This document shows positions 1-7,538 of a DNA stretch of 64,000 nt, piece after piece. This DNA comes from Streptomyces paradoxus. GTDB lineage: Bacteria > Actinomycetota > Actinomycetes > Streptomycetales > Streptomycetaceae. The position numbers and the translations under genes are program-made. The stretch is from positions 100,239 through 164,238 of the forward strand of contig NZ_JACHGV010000003.1 of assembly GCF_014202475.1 (NCBI RefSeq), given 5' to 3'. Each line of letters opens with the position of its first letter. Positions within the stretch are counted from its first letter, which is position 1. Under the pieces are notes generated by a model. That model was not told the origin of the DNA and searched no databases. It saw only the letters and a program-made list of their open reading frames with translations.

Positions 1-240
1 TTCAACGTGCGCTGTCTTCGCTGGAGTCTGGCGGTGCACTCGTCGGCGAAAGGGCTCTCCCAGATCGCGCCCTCGTCGCCTCCGGTGTGGAAGGCGGCCG
101 CGCGTGGGGTGGCCCTTCTTCACGGCGTTGTCGGGGTACGGCCCCAACTTACGGGCAAGCGCCCGCGCTTCCCGCGCACAATCCCGCAGCTGTTCTGCCC
201 GCTTCCTCAACTTGGCGTCGTCGCCCGGCGTGGACCCCAT
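1..240 (-). pseudogene. Partial, apparently frameshifted small helical (WXG100-like?) protein, cut by the window edge
   Basis: An ATG at 240 opens a Lys/Arg/Ala-rich helical reading (MGSTPGDDAKLRKRAEQL...). Around position 113 the coding-like reading changes frame at a G run (aagaaggg). After the shift it continues as ...DEGAIWESPFADECTARLQ, which has a W-E-S-P-F element like the W-x-G turn of WXG100-type proteins. Both frames stay open to the window edge, so the gene is truncated here. The frameshift and the WXG100 link are inferences. A true WXG100-like gene lies at 18526-18879 beside paralogues of the genes at 1068-2821, which supports the link. The shift could be decay or a single-base sequence error. 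Confidence 0.4.
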
Positions 241-263
241 GTTCGCTTCCGCCCCGTTGACTG

Positions 264-972
264 GTGGTGCCTGCTATTTCTCGGAAGTTGATTTACGGCA
301 TCGCCGGGGAAGCATACGGGGGCGGTGTCGACCATCCGATGCTCGCGCTGGACGTCGCGGGCCCCCCGCGTTCCTGGAGCCGGACGCGTGGTGGTCCATC
401 CGGACGGCGGCTGGACGGTCGTGGAGATCAAGTTCTTCCCCCTGCTGACGGTTCGGCGGACCCGGCGAAGGTCGGGGCTGCGGCCCGGCAGGCGGCTGTG
501 TACGTGCTGGCCCTGGAGGAGGTCGCGGCCCGTCTCGCCCCGGAAGGGGCCTCTGCCCCGCAGGTGCGGCACCGGGTCCTGCTGCCTGGACCGCCTTCAG
601 GGTCTGACGGCCGAGGAGGGCACCGACCTGGTGGCAGAAGCGCTGAAAGGTGCCGGCCTCACCCGGAAGTCTCAACTCAGTATCCTTGCGCGCTTGATCG
701 CCGGGATGCGTTCCAGCTGGCGAATGTCCGCTGCGTGGCAGGGGCACGACGAAGGGGCCCCTGCCCGGCAGGTGCGCGGATTCGCGGTGTGGGTCTGCGG
801 CCCCCTCGGCTACTGGCACCGTGAACTACCGGCAGAGCCGATACTGCCCGGCCAGGTGGATGAAAACACGCCGCTCAGGCTGGTCCGGGTCGATGCCAAG
901 AAGGTCTGGCAGCTGATCACCGATCTGCTCCCGGCCGCGGAGGAGTTCGCGACGGCGCCGCACTCAGGGTGA
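264..972 (+). pseudogene. Multiply frameshifted remnant, possibly of a RecB/Cas4-like nuclease gene
   Basis: Coding-like peptide segments alternate between two frames. One frame has VDHPMLALDVAGPP (around 328), the other GGWTVVEIKF (around 405-437), the first again has ADGSADPAKVGAAARQAAVYVLALEE (around 446-520), and the second then runs from LTAEEGTDLVAEALKG (around 603) to the TGA at 970-972. The E-I-K element and the following QAAVY (Q-x3-Y) are arranged as in PD-(D/E)XK nucleases of the RecB/Cas4 type; this is a motif-level inference only. The C-terminal part (GPLGYWHRELPAEPILPG...) is not recognised and may be a second gene. At least three frame changes make a working product unlikely. 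Confidence 0.4.
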
Positions 973-981
973 GTGGGGCCT

Positions 982-1041
982 GCCCGGAATGATGCCGGGC
1001 CGTGCCGCGCAGCGGAAAAATTGTCCGCCGCGCGGCACGGC
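982..1041. terminator. Two stacked hairpins between converging genes
   Basis: The first hairpin is GCCCGG (982-987) pairing with CCGGGC (995-1000). The second is a perfect 12-bp stem, GCCGTGCCGCGC (999-1010) with GCGCGGCACGGC (1030-1041), around a 19-nt A-rich loop. It lies between the plus-strand remnant ending at 972 and the minus-strand gene ending at 1068, so it probably works as a bidirectional terminator. Confidence 0.65.
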
Positions 1042-1067
1042 TTGGCCCGGTCTGTGAGAGCCCCGGC

Positions 1068-2153
1068 CTACCGGTTGACGGCCTGGATCTCCTGGACGGT
1101 GACCGCTTGTTCGTTGCCGAAGGTGCCGTTCGGGAGGTCTCCGCCCGCACCGCCGCTGCCGGTCCAGTTGATGTCCCACGTGATGGTGGCCCGGAGCTTG
1201 TACGTGCCGTCGCCGGAGGAGCGGAGGTACCTGATTCCGCACGGCGGCGTCTCGTCGGCCTTCCCCTTGGCGTAGGGCTCGCCGATGGAGTCGTCGGCGT
1301 TGAGGACGCACTCGCCCGAGGCCGGGTACGTCACGGCGTCCTCGGTGCCCGGCTCCAGCTTGAGGGACACCGGCCTGGCGGTGGTGGTGGCCTGGATGTT
1401 GAAGCCGGGGACGTTGAGCGCCGCCGTCGCCTGGACCTCGTCGAAGACGGCCTTGTCGAGCCAGGCCCAGGTCGGCAGGTTCACCTTGGTGTTGGCCTCG
1501 GGGGCGAGGGTGACCTTGGTATCGGGCAGCTGCATGTGCTGGTATGCGAGAGCGGCGAGTATCTCCGGTGAGATGGCCTCTTCGTACTGGGGCGGCGGTG
1601 CATCGCCGTTCTCCACCCAGAAGGGGAGATCGGTGCACGAGGTCCGCTTGAGGTAGTCCGGCTCGTCGGGGTTCTCGACGCCGGCCCAGAACATGCCCTT
1701 GCCGTCGTTCTCGACGTTGTAGTCCTTGTAGCCGGGAGTGTCGGTCCAGCCGTACTCGTCCTCGTAGTGGCGCTTCGTCTCGCCGATTGCCGAACCCGCG
1801 GTCCCGCCCATGCCGGGTGCCTTCAGCTGGCTGTCAATGTGCTTCGACATCTCCTTCTTGAATTCCTTGGCGCCGAGGTACGGGGCATACCAGCAGGGCG
1901 GGGGCGTCCAGTTGACGTCTGAGGATGTCACGTTTCCGGTGCCGCCGCCCTTGGCTACGGATCCGGAGTACTGGATGCGGGCGGCAGCGAAGATACCGCT
2001 CTTGTCGCCGCCGCCGGCCTGTTCGGTGCTTGCACCCTGGTTGTTGCCCGTCGGTTCCACTCCGTAGGCCGGTTGCGTAAGTACGAGAGCCCCGAGAATC
2101 AGCGATAGAGCAACCGTGCTCGTGCGGATGGGGCTTCTCCAGACCCTATTCAC
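1068..2153 (-). CDS. Secreted protein of unknown function, paralogue of the one at 21388-22461
   Basis: A 361-aa exported protein. The N-terminus is a signal peptide: basic VNRVWRSPIRTS, a hydrophobic stretch, then AYG-VEP as the likely cleavage region. The mature part has the motif W-TPPPCWYAPY, a paired-Cys central region, and a C-terminal domain ending TFGNEQAVTVQEIQAVNR. The protein at 21388-22461 shows the same order (PPACWYEP, TFETTQDMNVQEIQSINR), so the two are paralogues. The GTG start at 2153 overlaps the TGA of the upstream lipoprotein gene by four bases (GTGA), which predicts translational coupling. I do not recognise the domain. The function is unknown; with the lipoprotein it probably acts at the cell surface. 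Confidence 0.85.
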   Translation of the reverse strand: MNRVWRSPIRTSTVALSLILGALVLTQPAYGVEPTGNNQGASTEQAGGGDKSGIFAAARIQYSGSVAKGGGTGNVTSSDVNWTPPPCWYAPYLGAKEFKKEMSKHIDSQLKAPGMGGTAGSAIGETKRHYEDEYGWTDTPGYKDYNVENDGKGMFWAGVENPDEPDYLKRTSCTDLPFWVENGDAPPPQYEEAISPEILAALAYQHMQLPDTKVTLAPEANTKVNLPTWAWLDKAVFDEVQATAALNVPGFNIQATTTARPVSLKLEPGTEDAVTYPASGECVLNADDSIGEPYAKGKADETPPCGIRYLRSSGDGTYKLRATITWDINWTGSGGAGGDLPNGTFGNEQAVTVQEIQAVNR

Positions 2154-2821
2154 TGGCACTTTGCCGCCTTGGCCTCGACGAACACCTTGGACGCCTGCCA
2201 TAGGCCCTGGTCAGTGGGGAACTTGACCATCACGATCTTGAAGTAGTCGAAGTCAGCGATGCTAGGCTCACTCTTCAGGATTTTCTTGGTCTTGACTTCT
2301 TTTCCGTAGAACTTGCTCGAGTCTACGCAGAACGCCACTTCCACCGATTTGCCGTTCGGGGCAGACCGCGTGGTGGCCTGGTAGTGGCGCCGAGTGCCAG
2401 TGGCAGTCCAGCCGCCGTCGACCCTGCTGTCGATCTGGGTCTTTGCGTAATGCAGCCCCTCGCCCGTGGAATAGGCGGTCACGGCCGCTCCATCGGACGT
2501 ACGCTTGTACACGCCGTGGTAGATGGCACGGACGAAATTGGCGGCATCATCCATCGCGGCCGCCTCGTTCTTGTCCTTCGGCTTGTCCCAGTCGAAGACC
2601 AGGTCCATGTCGCTGGGCAGGGACAGGTCCACGCCGTCCGGCTTGTCCCCTGCCGGTGCTTGCGAGGCGGACGCCGACTCCTTCGGCGTCTCGGCCGCCT
2701 GGCCGGCGCCTGCGATCTTGTCGTTGTCGCCGGACTTGTCGTCCCCGCTACCGCAGGCCGTCAACAGCAGTGCTGCCGTTGCCGTCAACGCGGCAGCAAC
2801 GGGCAATGAGCGGCGCTTCAC
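2150..2821 (-). CDS. Lipoprotein, possible NTF2-like fold, coupled to the secreted protein
   Basis: A 223-aa lipoprotein with a clear lipobox, LLLTAC, giving acylated Cys23. A Ser/Ala/Pro-rich linker follows, then a globular domain (LDVFDW-type start, helix with DDAANFVRAIYHG, later RVDGGWTATGTRRHY and VAFCVDSSKFYGKEV). The helix-plus-sheet pattern suggests an NTF2-like fold, but this is inference. The GTG at 2821 is preceded by CGGGGAG at good spacing. It is paralogous to 22458-23126, which is likewise followed by a secreted protein through a GTGA overlap, and more distantly to the broken copy at 19875-20521. Confidence 0.88.
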   Translation of the reverse strand: MKRRSLPVAAALTATAALLLTACGSGDDKSGDNDKIAGAGQAAETPKESASASQAPAGDKPDGVDLSLPSDMDLVFDWDKPKDKNEAAAMDDAANFVRAIYHGVYKRTSDGAAVTAYSTGEGLHYAKTQIDSRVDGGWTATGTRRHYQATTRSAPNGKSVEVAFCVDSSKFYGKEVKTKKILKSEPSIADFDYFKIVMVKFPTDQGLWQASKVFVEAKAAKCQ

Positions 2822-3255
2822 AGTGACTCCCCGTGAGAGACAGAAGTTCAGTAGGTGCACTGACGGTACCGGTGAGCTTTCCGCTTTCACCAGCGCGAAC
2901 TTCTGCGAGAACAGGGATAATGCTGGACGTACAGGGCTCTCTGTGAGCCGGTCGTGTGTCCTGTTCGTGCCCGACTGCTTGACAGCCCCGGGCTCCGTCG
3001 AAGTCCGGCATGCGCGGTCGGGCAGGCTCCGATTCGCTAGTGCGTGCAGTGCCCGTCCACCTGCAAAGCTCGCCGTTCCGGCCCTACCGCCCGCCCCCCG
3101 AAACTACACTCCCGCCCCATGCGTAACTCCCGCAGCACCAAAGCGCATTCGAAGCCCGCGGCATCCACGACGTCCCACCACAGCGCTGGAAGAAGACACC
3201 CCGCGGAGGACACCGGGCCCGGACGATGGCCGGAGCCCGGAGGCGGTGACGCCCC
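2822..3255. other. Intergenic region between divergent genes
   Basis: This 434-bp gap probably holds promoters for the lipoprotein (minus) and the glycosyltransferase (plus). A TACACT -10-like hexamer at 3105-3110 sits 8 nt before an ATG at 3119, compatible with a leaderless start. That ATG opens a basic reading (MRNSRSTKAHSKP...) which stops at 3259 in a different frame from the downstream enzyme. A GGAGG and a GTG occur at 3239-3248, also out of frame. I see no RNA gene. Confidence 0.5.
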
Positions 3256-5379
3256 CTGACCCCCGCCGCGTCCAAAGCCAAAGCCAATGCCAAAGCCAGA
3301 ACCCGGGCCCGGCACAAACAGTCCCGCGACCCCCGAGCCCACTGGCTCCTGCTCGCCCTCACCCTCCCCCTCGTCTTCGCGCTGCTGATCTTCGAAGGCT
3401 GGACCCAGCACGAGGTCGACGCCGCCAAGGCGCGGTCGCCCTGTACGGCTCCCGTGCCCGACGCAGTCGCCCGCGGCGGGCCCGTGATCGGGATCAACCG
3501 GGACGGGATACGGACCGGGGCGATGCCCGCCCGGACCGTCGCGCTCACCTTCGACGGCGGGCCCGACCCCGTCTGGACACCCCGGCTCCTCGACCTGCTG
3601 CGGCAGCACAACGCGCGGGCGACCTTCTTCGTGCACGGGGCCCAGGCCGCCCGGCATCCGGAGCTCATACGGCGGATCCGGGCCGAGGGGCATGAGATCG
3701 GCTCCAATACCTATACCGGGGCCGTGCTGGGGGAGTCCTCCGCGCCCCGTTTCCGGGCCGAGCTGGAGCTGACCCAGAGCGCCCTCGCCGGGGCCACCGG
3801 ACGGCGGACGAACCTGCTGCGGATGCCCCGCACCACCAGCCCCGACACCCTGTGCGGACGCGAGTGGCAGGCCGCCCGGCGGGCCGCCGGGTACGGGTAC
3901 GTGCTCGTCGCCGCCGACAAGGGGTCGCGCCGGCCCGCCCAGGGGATCGTCCGGCAGCTCAGCCAGACGGAGAGCGCCTATCAGGAGGCGCGCAGTCTTC
4001 TGAAGAACCGGGCCGTCGAGCGGTTCACCACCGTGTCCGACGGGCTCGGGCTCGTGCCGTACGCCTCCCCCTCCCTCCTGGAGCGGTGGCTCGGGCGGGG
4101 GCTGATCCACGTCACCGGTCTCGGGCAGGTCTTCTCGACCGCCATGATCTGGATCCTCGGCGTCGCCGGTGGTCTCGGCGTGCTGCGGCTGCTGCTGCTC
4201 GCACTCTTCGCCCGCGCCCATGTGCGGCGCCTGGAGCGGTTCCGGACCGGAGCGCCCTGGATGCGGGAGACGTCGGCGCCGGTGACCGTGCTGGTCCCGG
4301 CGTACAACGAGGAGGCCGGGATCGGGTCGACCCTGCGGTCGCTGCTCGACTCCACCCACCGGCAGCTCCAGGTCGTCGTGATCGACGACGGGTCCGGCGA
4401 CCGGACCGCCGACATCGCCGAGACCATGGGGGACGCGCGGGTGGAGGTCCTACGGCAGGCCAACGCCGGCAAGGCCGCCGCCCTCAACACCGGGCTCGCG
4501 CACGCCCGTTACGACATCGTCGTGATGGTCGACGCCGACACCGTCTTCGAGCCCGACGCCATCGAGCGGATCGTCCAGCCGCTCGCGCACCCCGCCGTGG
4601 GTGCCGTCAGCGGCAACACCAAGGTCGGCAACCGGCGCAGTCTGCTGGCGAGATGGCAGCACCTGGAGTACGTCTTCGGCTTCAACCTCGACCGGCGCAT
4701 GTTCGAGGTGCTGGAGTGCATGCCGACCGTGCCGGGTGCCATCGGGGCGTTCCGGCGGGACGCCGTGATCGGTGTCGGCGGGGTCAGCGAGGACACCCTC
4801 GCCGAGGACACCGACCTCACGATGGCCCTGTGGCGGTCCGGCTGGCGCGTGCTGTACGAGGAGTCCGCCGTCGCCTGGACCGAAGTGCCCACCAGCCTGA
4901 GGCAGTTGTGGCGGCAGCGGTACCGGTGGTGCTACGGCACGCTGCAGGCCATGTGGAAGCATCGCGGGGCCGTGTTCGGCACCGGGCCGGCCGGGCGGTT
5001 CGGGCGGCGCGGGCTGACGTATCTCGCGCTGTTCCAGGTCGCCTTGCCGCTGCTCGCGCCCGTCATCGACGTCTACGCCCTCTACGGGGTGCTGTTCCGC
5101 GACCCGTGGGAGTCCGCCGCGGTCTGGTTCGCGTTCCTCGGCGTGCAGATCCTCTGCTCCGGCTACGCCCTGAGACTCGACGGCGAGCCGGTGCGCGCCC
5201 TGTGGTCGATGCCGTTCCAGATCGTCGTCTACCGGCAGTTGATGTATCTCGTCGTCATCCAGTCGCTGGTGGCGCTGCTGCTCGGCAGCCGGCTGCGCTG
5301 GCAGCGGATGAAGCGGTCCGGGACGGCCGCTGAACAGATCGGCGGGCCCGTCCCGTATAGGAGTGTGCCGATGCGCTGA
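3256..5379 (+). CDS. Membrane fusion: degenerate NodB polysaccharide deacetylase plus glycosyltransferase family 2
   Basis: An Arg-rich N-terminus and a TM helix (HWLLLALTLPLVFALLIF) precede a NodB-like domain and a processive GT2 domain. GT2 features are VPAYNEE, VVVIDDGSGD, VMVDADT (DxD), EDTDLT, and RQRYRW (QxxRW), with TM helices before and after; this is the layout of poly-GlcNAc/hyaluronan-type synthases. The deacetylase half is damaged: motif 1 reads TFDGGPDP instead of TFDDGP, and the HxxxH metal motif is replaced by SNTYTG, so it is probably not catalytic. The start is uncertain. The in-frame stop at 3247-3249 leaves only CTG 3256 before GTG 3454, yet the TM lies upstream of 3454. 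A one-base change in the CCCCC run at 3250-3254 would join either ATG 3119 or GTG 3246 to this frame. Confidence 0.85.
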   Translation: MTPAASKAKANAKARTRARHKQSRDPRAHWLLLALTLPLVFALLIFEGWTQHEVDAAKARSPCTAPVPDAVARGGPVIGINRDGIRTGAMPARTVALTFDGGPDPVWTPRLLDLLRQHNARATFFVHGAQAARHPELIRRIRAEGHEIGSNTYTGAVLGESSAPRFRAELELTQSALAGATGRRTNLLRMPRTTSPDTLCGREWQAARRAAGYGYVLVAADKGSRRPAQGIVRQLSQTESAYQEARSLLKNRAVERFTTVSDGLGLVPYASPSLLERWLGRGLIHVTGLGQVFSTAMIWILGVAGGLGVLRLLLLALFARAHVRRLERFRTGAPWMRETSAPVTVLVPAYNEEAGIGSTLRSLLDSTHRQLQVVVIDDGSGDRTADIAETMGDARVEVLRQANAGKAAALNTGLAHARYDIVVMVDADTVFEPDAIERIVQPLAHPAVGAVSGNTKVGNRRSLLARWQHLEYVFGFNLDRRMFEVLECMPTVPGAIGAFRRDAVIGVGGVSEDTLAEDTDLTMALWRSGWRVLYEESAVAWTEVPTSLRQLWRQRYRWCYGTLQAMWKHRGAVFGTGPAGRFGRRGLTYLALFQVALPLLAPVIDVYALYGVLFRDPWESAAVWFAFLGVQILCSGYALRLDGEPVRALWSMPFQIVVYRQLMYLVVIQSLVALLLGSRLRWQRMKRSGTAAEQIGGPVPYRSVPMR

Positions 5380-5413
5380 CCCGAGAGCCCCCCACAGCAC
5401 CTTCGAGGCGTCG

Positions 5414-6589
5414 ATGAGCGACTGGACCGACCGTCCGGGAGACTACCGAACGGGGCAGGACCCGACAGGGGCCCCGCCGCTGTCCTTCCGGGTACCCCCA
5501 CCCTCGACCCGCACCGCCCCGCTGCCCGGCATGCCCTCGCCCGCCGCCCCCGGCCGCTACGACAGCGGCCCGGGCCCCCGCGGCGGACGAGGCAGCAGGA
5601 ACCCGCGGCGGCGGGCGGGCAGGGGCCGGAGGTACCTGCGTAACGCGGTCGTCCTGTCGTCCGTGCTGGTGCTCGGCGGGGCCGGTACGTACGTCTGGGC
5701 CGACACCCGGCTCAACCAGGAGGTCGACCTCGGCGCGCTCGGCGCTCGCGTGCCGGCCGGCGAGGGCACCAACTACCTGGTCGTCGGCTCCGACAGCCGC
5801 GAGGGACTGTCGGAGCAGGACCGGAAGGACCTCAACACCGGTTCGGCCGAGGGCCGCCGCACCGACTCGGTGATCCTGCTGCACACCGGCGCCAACGGCA
5901 CCACCATGCTCAGCCTGCCGCGCGACTCCTGGGTGACCCTCCCGCCCTACGTCGACCCCGACACCGGCCGCAGCTACCGGGCCGCGCCGGACAAGCTGAA
6001 CGCCGCGTTCTCGCTGGGCGGCCCCGACCTGCTGGTGCGGACCGTGGAACGCAACACCGGTGTGCGCATCGACCACTACGCGGAGATCGGCTTCGCCGGT
6101 TTCGTGGGGGTGGTGGACGCCGTCGGCGGCGTCGACCTGTGCCTGGACCGGCCCGTGCGGGACAAGGACTCCGGAGCGAACCTGCCCGCGGGCTGCCAGA
6201 CCCTCGACGGCGCCGAGGCGCTGGCCTTCGTACGGCAGCGCAAACAGGAGGCCCGGGGGGATCTGGGCCGCACCCGCAACCAGCAGAGATTCCTCGCCGC
6301 CCTCGCCCGCAAGGCGGCCACACCTTCCACCCTCGCCGACCCGTCCAAGTCCCTTCCGACCCTGCGGGCCGGACTCGACACGCTCATCGTCGACGACGGC
6401 ACGGAACTGCCCGACCTCATGGCGCTGTTCGAGGCCATGCGGAAGGCGACCGGCGGCGGAGGAAGACAGCTCAACGTGCCCGTGGCCGACCCGGACCTGC
6501 GCACCCCCAAGGGCAGCGCGGTGAAGTGGGACGAGCGGCGGGCGCGCGCCCTCTTCGCGGCCCTGCGGGAGGACCGGTCGCCGCGCTGA
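5414..6589 (+). CDS. LCP (LytR-CpsA-Psr) family cell-envelope glycopolymer transferase
   Basis: A 391-aa type II membrane protein: Pro/Arg-rich cytoplasmic tail, one TM (NAVVLSSVLVLGGAGTYVW), then an extracytoplasmic LCP domain. Diagnostic elements are YLVVGSDSR, RRTDSVILLH, LPRDSWV, KLNAAFSLGG, GVVDAVGGVDLCL and ALAFVRQRK-GDLGRTRNQQRFL. The family transfers lipid-linked glycopolymers to peptidoglycan. Start ATG 5414 has a GAGG upstream and gives the usual short cytoplasmic tail. It lies 34 bp after the glycosyltransferase, so the two may be co-transcribed and act on the same surface polymer; the pairing is inferred from context. Confidence 0.92.
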   Translation: MSDWTDRPGDYRTGQDPTGAPPLSFRVPPPSTRTAPLPGMPSPAAPGRYDSGPGPRGGRGSRNPRRRAGRGRRYLRNAVVLSSVLVLGGAGTYVWADTRLNQEVDLGALGARVPAGEGTNYLVVGSDSREGLSEQDRKDLNTGSAEGRRTDSVILLHTGANGTTMLSLPRDSWVTLPPYVDPDTGRSYRAAPDKLNAAFSLGGPDLLVRTVERNTGVRIDHYAEIGFAGFVGVVDAVGGVDLCLDRPVRDKDSGANLPAGCQTLDGAEALAFVRQRKQEARGDLGRTRNQQRFLAALARKAATPSTLADPSKSLPTLRAGLDTLIVDDGTELPDLMALFEAMRKATGGGGRQLNVPVADPDLRTPKGSAVKWDERRARALFAALREDRSPR

Positions 6590-6600
6590 TCAGCGCGGCG
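6579..6600. terminator. Perfect 22-bp palindrome over the LCP gene stop codon
   Basis: The two halves (CGCCGCGCTGA and its complement TCAGCGCGGCG) are perfectly symmetrical and include the TGA stop at 6587-6589. It sits between converging genes and is best read as a GC-rich bidirectional terminator without a U-tract, as is common in Streptomyces. Confidence 0.45.
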
Positions 6601-6658
6601 GGGCGGCACCGGGCCCGCGTGCGACCCCGGTTCACCGCTCCGGTGACCCGGATTCGCT

Positions 6659-7363
6659 TCACCTCGCGAGTTTGGAGTTCTGCGCCCTCACCACGGTCGC
6701 GGACATCTTGGCGTCGCTGGGCCGCCTGCTGTCGGCGACGGCGAAGCCGTTCACCGAGAAGTAGACGGCGAGCACGTCGCCGTCGCGGACGGCTTCGGTG
6801 TGCAGGGTGTGGGTGACACCCCGGAACGTCATCGTCGACCGGAAGGCGACGGCACCGGGCGCCGTGCCCTTCTCGGCGGTGACCGAGTCGTAGGCCGTGG
6901 TGTTCTCGCCCGCCTTCGCGGTGAACCCGTCCCCGCACCCCGGCACGGCCTTCGCCAGCCCGGCCAGCACCGACTCGGCCTCGGCCGCCGGCTCGTACAC
7001 GGCGAGAGTGATGTACGTGCTCGCCTTGCCGAAACCCGTCCCGGCACTGCGCGTGATGTCGGCCTGCGGTTCACCGAGCGGGAGTTGATTCATCGCATGG
7101 GCCAGCGGGGCACAGCCGGGCCTGTCGACCGTGACCTCGTCCGGGGACTTGGCGAAGGCGTACTCGGCTTCCGGTGCGGACACGTTGTGGCCGGGCAGGT
7201 CGTCCTTCGTCACGATGACCTTCGCCAGCCGCTGTGCCGGAGTGATCTGCCTGGCTTTCGGCGCCGACGGCGAACCAGTGGGCGTGTCCTCGCCGCCCGA
7301 GCAGGCGGTCAGTGCGGAGGTCAGGGCCAGGACGGAGACGACGGCCAGGGCGGCGCGCTTCAA
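6659..7363 (-). CDS. Lipoprotein of unknown function
   Basis: A 234-aa lipoprotein with lipobox SALTAC (Cys21), then a Ser/Pro linker and a domain running from ITPAQRLAKVIVTKDDLPG to VNGFAVADSRRPSDAKMSATVVRAQ. Two Cys residues (in RPGCAPL and VPGCGDGF) could form a disulfide. The overall pattern resembles small actinobacterial LpqN/sensor-like lipoproteins, but I cannot name a family. The start is TTG at 7363, with an AGGAG about 8 nt upstream. It converges with the LCP gene and may follow the downstream-facing genes at 7539-10788 in one leftward transcript. Confidence 0.85.
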   Translation of the reverse strand: MKRAALAVVSVLALTSALTACSGGEDTPTGSPSAPKARQITPAQRLAKVIVTKDDLPGHNVSAPEAEYAFAKSPDEVTVDRPGCAPLAHAMNQLPLGEPQADITRSAGTGFGKASTYITLAVYEPAAEAESVLAGLAKAVPGCGDGFTAKAGENTTAYDSVTAEKGTAPGAVAFRSTMTFRGVTHTLHTEAVRDGDVLAVYFSVNGFAVADSRRPSDAKMSATVVRAQNSKLAR

Positions 7364-7538
7364 AGGAGGGCTCCTCGGTGCTGATTCGAGCGGACATCAT
7401 GGCGTGGCTGCTCGGGGGGGCTCATGGGGGGTGTGCGGGTGCGATGGCAAGGGTGTGACGACGCGGGGACCGCCTGCCCGGTTGATCAACGGCCCTGCTG
7501 AGACCGGCCGGCGCGGGACGCAGGGAGCCGTGCTCGTT

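Noticed and set aside
3119..3259. Separate 46-aa gene from ATG 3119
   Set aside because: It is more likely the displaced N-terminus of the glycosyltransferase; as a separate gene it has no ribosome site and weak codon bias.
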